Positions 27,177 through 35,589 of a DNA stretch of 64,000 nucleotides are shown here, one piece after another. A program made the translations under genes and the position numbers. The stretch comes from Eutreptiella sp. 'Long Island Sound 2002' (taxonomy: Eukaryota; Euglenozoa; Euglenophyceae; Eutreptiales; Eutreptiaceae), in NCBI GenBank assembly GCA_964036045.1, contig OZ038388.1, positions 35,418,497 to 35,482,496 on the forward strand, read 5' to 3'. The notes below the pieces were generated by a model. That model ran no database searches, was not told the origin of the DNA, and saw only the letters and a list, made by a program, of their open reading frames with translations. How positions within the stretch are numbered: position 1 is the first letter of the stretch; each line of letters starts with the position of its first letter.

Positions 27177-30100
27177 TTAGTTTCGCTTCTTACGCTGGGA
27201 CATAGTCTCAGCACGGGTTAGGAGCTGCCCCTCGTTGTTCTCAACGAGGTAAGTGCGGAAGATGGGGTTGATACTCCCATCTGGTTGTATGAAGGCTGAC
27301 ATAGGTTCCCAGGTCGCCTCGGACAACCCATAGCCATCCCACAGGGTAAGGAATTTCCAGCCCTGTTTATACTCGTGGCGAGCAATACCTGCAACCACGT
27401 AGTAACCATCGACTGCCATCTCATCGGCAGTCATCTCTTCGAGTTCGTCTGCCTCCTCTGGACTGGCAGCGTTCTCTAGGTCTATACGTTCAATCTCACT
27501 GTCGCTGAGGCGCCACTCATCCCAAGACAAGTCGTCAGGGGAGTGATAGTGCCTCAACTGCTTAGGAGCACATAGCAGTTCACCACCTAGACGTGGACTG
27601 CACCTGACATGGATCCTGGATCCATCTATCCTGATGATACGATAGGGTCCAAAGTAAGGGTCCTGTAGGCAGTTACGTGGCCAGGAGGGTAGGCGTGAAT
27701 GGTGTACCAAAACAAGGTCACCAACCTTGAAGCTGGCAGGTCGCCGTAGGCGGTTCCGTCGGCTCTGTTCACGGTCACGAATGTGCCTCAGGTTAGTACC
27801 AGCCTGGTTAGCCAGAGACTGCTTGTGTTCTAGCCAATCTCCCACAGGGCTCTTGAAGTCCTCAGGAAAGGGGGTTTTGAAGAACCAAGCAGGTCGTCCT
27901 CCATGGAACAGTTCGTGGGGGGTGAAGCCCGTAGAAGAGCTCCGCTGTGAGTTCATGGACAGAACTGCCCAGGGCACTAGGCGTACCCAGTCCTTGGTGC
28001 GCTCCTGTTTCATCAGGATTCTTAAGTTTAGCTCCACCACACGGTTCTGTCTCTCACAGAGAGGGTTAGACGTGTGAGTGTAGGGCACACCTGTGGTTAC
28101 CTCCACGTTGAGGGCATTTAGCACTCGTTTGTACCACCCAGTGTCACTGCGGATGCGTACATCTTCATCAGAGTGCACCTGTTTAGGTGCTCCATAGGGT
28201 TCGAACCATTGTTCGACCAACATTTTTACAGTCTGCTCACCTGTGATTTTCTTATTGCAAGGGAACACACGGGTGAAGCGAGATAGACCACAGGTGACCA
28301 CGAGGCAACTATCATAGCCGCCAAAGCGTGGTAAGCCGTGGATGTAATCCACGTAGAGAAGAGAGTTAGCACGATAGGGTATGGGTAAGCTGGAGATCAG
28401 ACCCCTATCCCTACTGTCACTTTGCTTGCTGGCATGACAGCCACAAGCATCCACAATGGTCTGCATACGCGACCTCAGTTCAGTCAGGGTTAGACTAGAG
28501 TAGAAACACTCACGGAAGAAGTCCACTGAGCGATTAGCGCCAGTGTGACCAGAACTGAGATGGGACCACTGTAGGCACCCATCCAGTCGTGCCTCAGGCA
28601 CCACAATTCGGTCCTCGTAGAAGAGGTACTGATTGTTTTTATACCACTGGTGCCCGTCAATGACACGGGGTTCGAGACCAGTGTTGAGGGTTTGGAGAAT
28701 TTCTTCATACTCTGACTGATAGTCGGTTAGACTCCAACCCTCCAGGATTCCAGCAGTGCGCATGGACAGGTCAAGCTGGACATCCATACGCTGGAAAGCC
28801 TCTTTGGCGAGTGCCTCAGAGCTCTCACCAATAAGCGCATAGAAGTTGTTGCGCGATATATAGTCAGACACTTCATTCTTAATCCCGGGGATATGATGCA
28901 CTGTCAGCCTGAACTGGCTCAGGTAAGTCCACCACCGTTTTAGCTTCGCTTTTTCTGGTGGTGGGCCCTTCTGAAAAGACTTCACAGGCTCCTGGTCACA
29001 CAGCCAGACAATAGGGTTAGACCCCAGGAGTCGGGATTGTGAAGATAGCACCAACATACCGGCCAGGAGTTCCTGGTCATAGGTGCTGTAGTTGGAACGC
29101 GCTTGGTTCCACTTCCAATTCCAGTGTCCCAGTGGCACCAGTCGCCACTCACTGGTAGGATAGTCATGTTTCAACGAACCATCACGGTTCAGTCCAGTAG
29201 TACGATAATGGCAGTGGGTTAGCTCAGCGGGGTTAAGCTCCTGCCATTGGTAGATCGTACCTCCCCCCCCTACATCACTGGCATCAGTGATCAGGACTAT
29301 CTCGCCCTCAGGGCGGGGAACTCCCAGGCAGTTGGAGGAGGCAATCTTCTTCTTCAACTCCTGGAAACACTCTTCCTCTCTGGAGGTCCACCTCCAGGGA
29401 GTAGTTTTCTTGATTAGGTCAGTGAGGGGTGCAGAGGAGTAAGTAAAATTGTGGATGTGACGCCGATAGAAATTACAGGCGCCCACAAAACTCCTCACAT
29501 CGTGTAGACCCTTCTTAGGTTCATCGCGAATCTGCATGTCCTGTAGGGGCTGCATCTTAGACGCGGCTGGTTTCCACCAGCCATACCCCACGTCGAAACC
29601 CAAATACTCCATCTCCTCTTTCATAAACTCGCATTTTTCGAGTTTGATTCGGAGATGGTTTTCTTGACAGACAGTGAAGAATTCACGGAGGAGAAGGACA
29701 TGGTCCTCTTTGGTATTAGTACCCAAACTCACGTCGTCGATGTGAGCCTCCATTTCTGCACCCCGAGAAATCAACTCTTGTACTAGAGGCCTGCGCCTCA
29801 GTATGTACAAAATTTTGTTCATAAGCTCCTGGAAGAGCGCTGGGGCGTTAGCCACCCCGAAAGGCATAACCTTCCACTTGAAGACACGACCCTTAGGGGT
29901 TATAAAGGCAAGCAGCTCCTGAGCTGCGGCGGTTAGGTCAACCTGCCAGAAACCAGAGCGTTTGTCCATTTTGGTCTTATACCTGCATTTGGCAATACGC
30001 TCCAGGGTGTTTTCCATGTTAGGAATACTCCCTGAGTGGTTCTGGGTTTTCTTGTTGACCTCACCATAGTCTACAACAAGACGTAGAGCAGTCGACCCTG

Positions 30101-31979
30101 GTTTAGCAACAAGGAAACAGGGGCTGCAGTGATGGGGATAGTCCCCATGTTTGTACTCTTCAACGAGGCCAGCATCAATGCATTCTTGGATCTGGCGCTC
30201 GATTTCTTCAACCTGTTCCTGTGGCGCGGGATAGGGACGACGCCTCACTCGCGTCTTTTCAAATTCTGGTTTCAATTTCAGGTCCATCTGGACCAGTTTT
30301 TTGCAAGATAGGGGAGGCGGCAAGGCGCCGAACACCTCCTCATAGGTTATAAGCAGTTTCTTCAGGCGGGGGTCAAGGTTAAGACTCTCGACTTTCTGAA
30401 GGAAATCCTCCTCAGCATGGAGGTTGCTTTTTCCATGTTCTTTCTTTTTATGCCGATCAGCAGTTTCGGCAGGTACAGTACCATCGTCCCACTCAGGGGG
30501 ACATTGCTGCCCATAGTGTAGAGAGTACACTAGAGGTATCTCAGGATCAGGCAGCGTATAGGACTCATCGTCCTCCTCAGACCAGATGGAGTATTTCCAG
30601 GTCTGTCTGAGGTATTGCAGCCGCTCTTGGCGCTCAATACCTTCGGCCTTCAGGTACAGCAGCCGTCGGAGTTCTTGCGTGTCATGCTCAGACAAGGGCA
30701 TGTTATTAGCAGCAGGCCGTGCCAGAGCATCAGTACTCCGGGCCACGGGTTCACCTGTGTGCACAGGCTGCATGTGTAGCACTGGTTTCCCAACAGAGGA
30801 AGCGGGTTCAGAGGTTGACTCTAGATCTACCTCCTCTAGCAACAGCTGGGCCACAAAAGCACTATGTTTTAGGTCAACACAGCTGGGATCAACAGAGGGA
30901 ATAGTGCTGGCGATCTCAGACAGTTGGTCGTCAGCATCCTCTTTTACAGCTGCAGGTTCCAGATAGTCATCAGGAGACTCACACCCTGTAAGTGTGGCAG
31001 ATAGGTGCTCAGGAGATCGATTTTTGAGATCATAAAGGGTCAGGCCACGATTTTCGGCCATGACCTCTTTTAGTAGCACCTGGTCCAGGTCACACAGGGG
31101 TACAGGATTGAGAGATCCATCGATGATGGACAGGAAACTGGGCCACTCAGGGGCCTGCATAGCTGTGTCTGAGTCCTCAGGCACATAGATGGGGCCGTCG
31201 GGGAGTTGCACTCTTCCCACGGTCATTCGGTCAAGCATACGGCGCCAGTAAGCATGTTCACCAGAGCAACCCCAGTCAGGGGTGCACATAACAACCCTTC
31301 CTCCCTCATAAGCGATCTTGGTTAGAACCTTCGCGAGCAGGGAGAAGGGGGGGTTAGCATACGCTAGGCCCATTGCTTTCCAGAAGAATCGGAAAGCATT
31401 GTTCATTTGTTTCGAGCAGTACAACTGCATGATGTGCTGTTGTTGGCTCGCAAACAATTCCACCTGGATCTCGTCCAGGTTTACCTGAAGGGCCGCCAGT
31501 CCATTTTCGAGAACATGACGGGCCAGTTGGTAGTTTTCAGTACGATAGTTCGTCTTGGCTGCGTAGCGCAGCCCAGACTCTTTTCGTCCTGACAGCTCCA
31601 AAGGAACGGAGAATAGCCCACTGCCAAAGTCGCAGTGCAAAGAGTAAGGACGCTGTAGGGACAGCATTTTAACATGGGGGTTTCTTCTTAGAAAGTCAGT
31701 GCCAATGACAATGTCAAAGGCGTCAGTGTCCAACACTCTGCAGTGTTGGGTCACGGTTTCGTCGCCCAGACATATGGTCACATCGACCCCCCCCAAGGAA
31801 TGGATGGTACGCCCATCCCCTACTCTTATGGCCACAGTCTTGGTCTTCCTGAAAGTTTTAAGCAGGCGCCGGGCCACTATGGAAAGTGTTGCACCGGTAT
31901 CAAGCACTGCTCGAAAAACCTGATCCCCGATTTTCACGAGGATCCAGAAAACCAAGTCCTCCTCTTCGGAGCCGCCCCC
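27177..31979 (-). CDS. Gypsy-2 Pol (protease, RT, RNase H, integrase, chromodomain)
   Basis: Same frame as gag across the TAG at 31982-31980, with no nearby ATG, so made by readthrough if expressed. Order: retropepsin (AVLDTGATLSIVARR); an extra domain with VELFASQQQHIMQLYCSK, LAYANPPFSLLAKVLTK and VVMCTPDWG; RT (VDLTAAAQELLAF; catalytic EAHIDDVSLG); RNase H (VLITDASDVGGGG); integrase (HLSSGHTGANRS with CGC; DDE residues in YVDYIHG, VHSDED, NPLCERQ); chromodomain (GWKFLTLWDGYG, EATWEPM). It ends at the TAA at 27179-27177, about 1600 residues, and is intact. The extra domain resembles one associated with DIRS-type RT proteins, and its NPPF motif recalls adenine methyltransferases; its role is unknown. 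Confidence 0.95.
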   Translation of the reverse strand, partial: GGGSEEEDLVFWILVKIGDQVFRAVLDTGATLSIVARRLLKTFRKTKTVAIRVGDGRTIHSLGGVDVTICLGDETVTQHCRVLDTDAFDIVIGTDFLRRNPHVKMLSLQRPYSLHCDFGSGLFSVPLELSGRKESGLRYAAKTNYRTENYQLARHVLENGLAALQVNLDEIQVELFASQQQHIMQLYCSKQMNNAFRFFWKAMGLAYANPPFSLLAKVLTKIAYEGGRVVMCTPDWGCSGEHAYWRRMLDRMTVGRVQLPDGPIYVPEDSDTAMQAPEWPSFLSIIDGSLNPVPLCDLDQVLLKEVMAENRGLTLYDLKNRSPEHLSATLTGCESPDDYLEPAAVKEDADDQLSEIASTIPSVDPSCVDLKHSAFVAQLLLEEVDLESTSEPASSVGKPVLHMQPVHTGEPVARSTDALARPAANNMPLSEHDTQELRRLLYLKAEGIERQERLQYLRQTWKYSIWSEEDDESYTLPDPEIPLVYSLHYGQQCPPEWDDGTVPAETADRHKKKEHGKSNLHAEEDFLQKVESLNLDPRLKKLLITYEEVFGALPPPLSCKKLVQMDLKLKPEFEKTRVRRRPYPAPQEQVEEIERQIQECIDAGLVEEYKHGDYPHHCSPCFLVAKPGSTALRLVVDYGEVNKKTQNHSGSIPNMENTLERIAKCRYKTKMDKRSGFWQVDLTAAAQELLAFITPKGRVFKWKVMPFGVANAPALFQELMNKILYILRRRPLVQELISRGAEMEAHIDDVSLGTNTKEDHVLLLREFFTVCQENHLRIKLEKCEFMKEEMEYLGFDVGYGWWKPAASKMQPLQDMQIRDEPKKGLHDVRSFVGACNFYRRHIHNFTYSSAPLTDLIKKTTPWRWTSREEECFQELKKKIASSNCLGVPRPEGEIVLITDASDVGGGGTIYQWQELNPAELTHCHYRTTGLNRDGSLKHDYPTSEWRLVPLGHWNWKWNQARSNYSTYDQELLAGMLVLSSQSRLLGSNPIVWLCDQEPVKSFQKGPPPEKAKLKRWWTYLSQFRLTVHHIPGIKNEVSDYISRNNFYALIGESSEALAKEAFQRMDVQLDLSMRTAGILEGWSLTDYQSEYEEILQTLNTGLEPRVIDGHQWYKNNQYLFYEDRIVVPEARLDGCLQWSHLSSGHTGANRSVDFFRECFYSSLTLTELRSRMQTIVDACGCHASKQSDSRDRGLISSLPIPYRANSLLYVDYIHGLPRFGGYDSCLVVTCGLSRFTRVFPCNKKITGEQTVKMLVEQWFEPYGAPKQVHSDEDVRIRSDTGWYKRVLNALNVEVTTGVPYTHTSNPLCERQNRVVELNLRILMKQERTKDWVRLVPWAVLSMNSQRSSSTGFTPHELFHGGRPAWFFKTPFPEDFKSPVGDWLEHKQSLANQAGTNLRHIRDREQSRRNRLRRPASFKVGDLVLVHHSRLPSWPRNCLQDPYFGPYRIIRIDGSRIHVRCSPRLGGELLCAPKQLRHYHSPDDLSWDEWRLSDSEIERIDLENAASPEEADELEEMTADEMAVDGYYVVAGIARHEYKQGWKFLTLWDGYGLSEATWEPMSAFIQPDGSINPIFRTYLVENNEGQLLTRAETMSQRKKRN

Positions 31980-31982
31980 CTA
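31980..31982 (-). promoter_or_regulatory. Gag/Pol readthrough stop: TAG GGG
   Basis: Gag ends KFPDEE-TAG and the same frame continues GGGSEEEDLVFWILVK into protease. UAG followed by G is the stop context used for Gag-Pol readthrough in gammaretroviruses. No long stem is obvious immediately downstream; GAGGA/TCCTC could pair weakly. Confidence 0.6.
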
Positions 31983-34082
31983 TTCCTCATCAGGGAATTT
32001 CACATCCACTCCTGCAGCCATGAGGGACTTGGCCATCGAGGCCAAGCGCCTCTTCTTAGAATTATTCCCCTCAGGGGTAGCGTTATCCCCTTGGGGGCGC
32101 TTCTGGGGGACACCTGCGGCAGGAGCGGGTGTAGCAGCAGGAGTAGGCGTAGCAACGGGCGCTGATGAGCGCCTCTGGGGGTTAGGGGGTCCAGTCTTAC
32201 CACCCCCCTTGCCACCTCCTTTACCTTTATCCCCATTCGGGGGATTTCTGGCGGGCGTCGGGTTCTTCTGGCGCTCCGCCTCCTGACGCTTGAGTTTGTC
32301 ACTCTCGCGTTTCTTGATGTGGCATTCGTCCTCATAGTGACGACGCTTGCCACAGTAACCACAGGTGATGGTACACCTGAAGTGGTCCTGATGGGTCACA
32401 GTTTTCCCATCTTTAGTATGCTGCTGACGTTTCATCTGCAGCATACAGCCACTGCGGAGATCGCAGTCAGAGGCATGACAAGGTCCCCCCTTGTCATTGA
32501 CAGGTCGGCAGTAAAACAGGGGGGGGGTGCCTGCATCAGTTGGAACCTCGTTCATGGCACGTAGGTTGCCCCTCCCTTTACCGCCTCCCTGGTTGGTGTT
32601 AGTGGGATTTTTATGCCCCTTCCCTTCGCCACGTTCAGGGGTAGGGGTACCACCTCGTCCCAAATGCTTCTTGAGGAACTTCTCCATGTGGGAGTCGTTC
32701 TCTCTCTCAAGAGCTAGCTCAATCAAGAGATCCACCAGTGTATCATACGAGTGGGTCCTGCTCTTCCTCTCAGAGGTTGAGCGGCAATCATCCCACGTAC
32801 GCTGGGGAATCTTACTCATGAGCCACAGGTGGGGCTCAGTGGCTCCGTAGGAGCCCACATTCATCCTCGAAAATAAGTACTCCATGTCGCACACATACTC
32901 AGAAATTCGCGCAGCGGATGGAAACTCCGGGAGCATAGGTAGCTCCTCGATTTGTGTGCGTACGCTGAGGTCAGTCTCATAGACTGGGAATGTTTTCTCT
33001 AACCTCAGGAGTACCTCCCCCCAAGTAGAACAGGTTTTCACAATCTGTTTGACCTGTTTTTGCAAAAATTTCTTTTTGCATGAGCGTTTTAGCAGTGAAC
33101 ATTTGGTGGCCACATCCACATGGGATTGGCCAGTCAACAAAAGGAACTCCGCAAATTCTTCTGCCCATTCAGGCAGGTTTTTAGGGTCGAACTCCGGCAG
33201 TTCCAGCTGGATGTTCGCCTGGGCAATTGGTCTGCCCATCTTCCCACCCCCCGGAGTTAGGCCTGAAGGCGACACGCCGGCAAGTGGGGCCAGGGCTGAC
33301 AGCCCTCTTCTCTCACTCTCTGTGACAGGCACGTCCTGTAGGTCCGCCATAGGCACAGTCCTGGCACGGGGGTGAAAGGGGCTGGGGCAGGTTACCTTAG
33401 GCAACAGCCTTGAGACCCTCGATCTCTTGAGATCTTCGGCCAGGGTACTCAGCCCTGGAGAGAGAGAGAGGAACTCAGGCTTGGGTAAGGGTTCTGCAAT
33501 ACCCAGTTTAGCCTTAATGGCCTCTGATAAGGCCGTCACATCTGGATCTTCTGATCCAGACAGGAATTTGGCCAGCAGCTCGGCCGTTTGATCCAGGGCA
33601 CCGTAGGTTGGCCTTGGATGATGTTCTTCGACTCGTGTTGGGCCCACTTCGGGAGCCCTTGGGGTTGGGTACTCAGGTCGTAGTCGTCTTGGCAGGGATG
33701 CAGTAGACGGAGGGCCCGAGTGTGAGTAGGACCCTAGATCTGTACGTGGTCCGGACCCATGTACAGCCAGTGGTTCCTCTCCATCTTCCCCACGGATGGA
33801 TTTGTAGTACTCATCGTGCGTGATGTACTCATCCATCTTCCTCTTCAGCTTCTCATATTCCTCAGGTCCTTCAATGGCAGTTGAGGATGAAGCTGGGCAA
33901 TTGGATCGTGATACTGAAGCAGCCACACGTCTGTGGAGGTGACTGAAGCTGTCTCCACCGTGTGCTGCTAAGGCCTCGGTGGTAAGGCCTTTATTCTTCT
34001 CCGCCCTTCTGCGTTCTGGATCTCCTTGGGACCCAGATGCGCCACTGAGGTGATGTGGTGCTCGGTGTGGTGGTTCACTCAT
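31980..34082 (-). CDS. Gypsy-2 Gag
   Basis: Starts at the ATG at 34082 (MSEPPHRAPHHLSGASG) and runs 700 residues to the TAG. The N-terminal about 290 residues are low-complexity. The capsid-like region begins near IQLELPEFDPKNLPEWAEEF and shares spacing and many residues with gypsy-1 (for example KKFLQKQVKQIV, FPVYETDLSVR, LIELALERENDSH). The zinc knuckle is CGYCGKRRHYEDEC (C-x2-C-x4-H-x4-C). A basic Gly/Lys/Pro-rich tail precedes the stop. Role: particle formation and RNA packaging. Confidence 0.92.
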   Translation of the reverse strand: MSEPPHRAPHHLSGASGSQGDPERRRAEKNKGLTTEALAAHGGDSFSHLHRRVAASVSRSNCPASSSTAIEGPEEYEKLKRKMDEYITHDEYYKSIRGEDGEEPLAVHGSGPRTDLGSYSHSGPPSTASLPRRLRPEYPTPRAPEVGPTRVEEHHPRPTYGALDQTAELLAKFLSGSEDPDVTALSEAIKAKLGIAEPLPKPEFLSLSPGLSTLAEDLKRSRVSRLLPKVTCPSPFHPRARTVPMADLQDVPVTESERRGLSALAPLAGVSPSGLTPGGGKMGRPIAQANIQLELPEFDPKNLPEWAEEFAEFLLLTGQSHVDVATKCSLLKRSCKKKFLQKQVKQIVKTCSTWGEVLLRLEKTFPVYETDLSVRTQIEELPMLPEFPSAARISEYVCDMEYLFSRMNVGSYGATEPHLWLMSKIPQRTWDDCRSTSERKSRTHSYDTLVDLLIELALERENDSHMEKFLKKHLGRGGTPTPERGEGKGHKNPTNTNQGGGKGRGNLRAMNEVPTDAGTPPLFYCRPVNDKGGPCHASDCDLRSGCMLQMKRQQHTKDGKTVTHQDHFRCTITCGYCGKRRHYEDECHIKKRESDKLKRQEAERQKNPTPARNPPNGDKGKGGGKGGGKTGPPNPQRRSSAPVATPTPAATPAPAAGVPQKRPQGDNATPEGNNSKKRRLASMAKSLMAAGVDVKFPDEE

Positions 34083-34198
34083 TGTACTTGGACAGTTCGG
34101 ATAGGCCAGGTCCTTACACTTGGTGTGGACATTATGGACTTGTTGTTGAGCTTTTGTTCTGCACTTCTCAGGGTCTGTTCAAAAGGTCTCAAGGGACT

Positions 34199-34211
34199 GT
34201 CTCTGCTACCG
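34199..34211 (-). promoter_or_regulatory. Gypsy-2 primer-binding site
   Basis: On the minus strand GGTAGCAGAGAC directly follows the 5' LTR. It resembles the gypsy-1 site (GGTAGCAAGAGGC), so both may use the same tRNA primer. Confidence 0.6.
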
Positions 34212-34935
34212 GAAAGATGTCCTTGAATTATGCCCTAGGTCTTTTGATGTATTCCTGCAAGTTGGTTTTGTAGTTAAAAACCCCAAACCAAAGCAGCAAG
34301 TAGAGCAAGGACTGAATATGGATCGAATCAATGAAATCAATGATTGGTTTTGGAATCCAGTGTAACACAGAAGGGCTGCAGATAGACAAAGCAGGTATAT
34401 GAACATAGATTCAATCATAAATGGTTAAAGCAAAAGGTTTTATATGAAAATTGGTCAGACTCTAGCCTCAGAGGTTGCAATAGGCACTTCATGTGCACTC
34501 TTTTGGGTGAAATGGTGCTGGTTAGGACTGAGGGGCATAGATGTCAGGACCACACAGAAAATGACTTGGCCAAGCAACTGAATTCAGAAACAGTTACAAA
34601 GTAGGACCACAATAAGTGGTAGAATCAATTGAGTATAGGGGTCTTGGGGTGGGAGACCACTTAGGCTTAACCTCCAAGGACCACAAGCATGGAATGCCTG
34701 ATTTATTTTGGTATGACCTCCATGAAGGAAGGTACCTCCGCTCAGTTGAGTGGTAGGGGTGAACTTCATGGGGGGGCTAGGGTCACAACCCTAGTTACTT
34801 TGAGAAAGTGTACTTTAGGCTACAAAAGAGAGATAAAAACACTTAAGTTTGTCTCAGCATCAACAAAGGGTTTTAAGGGGGGCTTAGCCTGGATCAAGCC
34901 CTCCAAGAAAGACATGGCAGTGACTTTTTCTTACT
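34212..34935 (-). repeat. Gypsy-2 5' LTR (right)
   Basis: 724 bp, two differences from 23840-24563. Its outer end abuts the LINE endonuclease codons for GTHS. Confidence 0.95.
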
Positions 34936-35586
34936 TGAGTGGGTGCCGGCTTGGTGGGGGTAATGGGAGGGTGTGCCGGTGAGTCCTGCCGTGAGGTCGG
35001 TGAGGCCCAGTTGGTGCATGGCGTCCCGGACGGCTGTGTCGGTGGCTGTGGGTGGGCCGGTGCGGTCGTCCTCGGTGGGGGCAGCGTTTAGGTCGCCTAT
35101 GATGATGGTGGGTGCCAGGAGGGAGAGTCGGCGGTACGCCACGCTCAGGGTGTCCAGGAAGTCCTTGGTCTCCCCCCCGAATGGGACGTGCGTGAGTAGC
35201 ACGTTTAGCTGCCATCCGGGCCCCACGCACTCGTACGCCCCGAGGCGACCATCCACTCCGAGGTCGGGGTGGGCATGCACCGTGACCGACGTCTTGTGGT
35301 AGAGGGGCACCCCCCGTTCCCAGTGGGCGTGATATTTGTTCCCCTCCGGGTCCAGGATCGGTGCTGGTTCGGGTTGGTCCGCTCTGCGGAGGGCTTGCTC
35401 CAGGAACCCCAGGAGGTCTGCGCCTTGGGGGTGCGGCCCGGGCATGGCTTGCAGTGTGGCGGCCTTGGTGGGGTCGTAGGTGACCGCGGGCTCGTTGAGG
35501 ATGTTGATGCGGGCGTGGGCTTCCGTAGGTGCCGGTTTCTGGGGACCGGTAGCTGGGGGGGCGGGCCGTGTCTGGCCCTGGCCCCG
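34936..35586 (-). CDS. LINE ORF2, AP endonuclease part
   Basis: Same frame as ORF1 and directly after its TGA. The domain starts near ARINILNEPAVTYD and includes GVDGRLGAYECVG, NVLLTHVPFGGE, the catalytic IIIGDLNAAP, and TGTPSHYPHQAGTHS, where gypsy-2 interrupts. SRID and TGHRPL, which complete the fold, are on the other side (from 23836 down). APE-type endonucleases nick target DNA to prime reverse transcription. The first Met is MPGPHP at 35445, inside the domain, which supports production as an ORF1-ORF2 readthrough fusion. The alternative is that the TGA is a simple mutation of an Arg or Trp codon. Confidence 0.8.
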
Positions 35587-35589
35587 TCA
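35587..35589 (-). promoter_or_regulatory. TGA CGG junction between LINE ORF1 and ORF2
   Basis: ORF1 ends NLLDA-TGA, and the same frame continues RGQGQTRPAPPATGPQ into the endonuclease. UGA-CGG is a known readthrough context. A G-rich hairpin (GGGGCCAGGGCC against GGCCCGCCCC) starts directly after the stop. Confidence 0.5.

Larger units (their letters stand above)
23840..34935 (-). mobile_element. Ty3/gypsy chromovirus-like LTR retrotransposon (gypsy-2)
   Basis: This is a complete element on the minus strand: two 724-bp LTRs with only two differences, primer-binding site, polypurine tract, gag (34082-31980) and pol (31979-27177). It is related to gypsy-1 in coding sequence and in a 1-kb 3' non-coding block, but its LTR sequence is mostly different. 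It sits in the LINE endonuclease between GTHS and SRID. The flanks join seamlessly and no target-site duplication is visible (ACTCA on one side, TCCCG on the other). High LTR identity indicates a recent insertion, and both ORFs are intact. Confidence 0.95.

Noticed and set aside
19165-35589. An alternative genetic code with TGA as sense
   Set aside because: TGA, TAA and TAG all end otherwise intact ORFs (gypsy-1 pol, gypsy-2 pol, hAT, helicase), and in-frame TGA is confined to element junctions and the damaged LINE.
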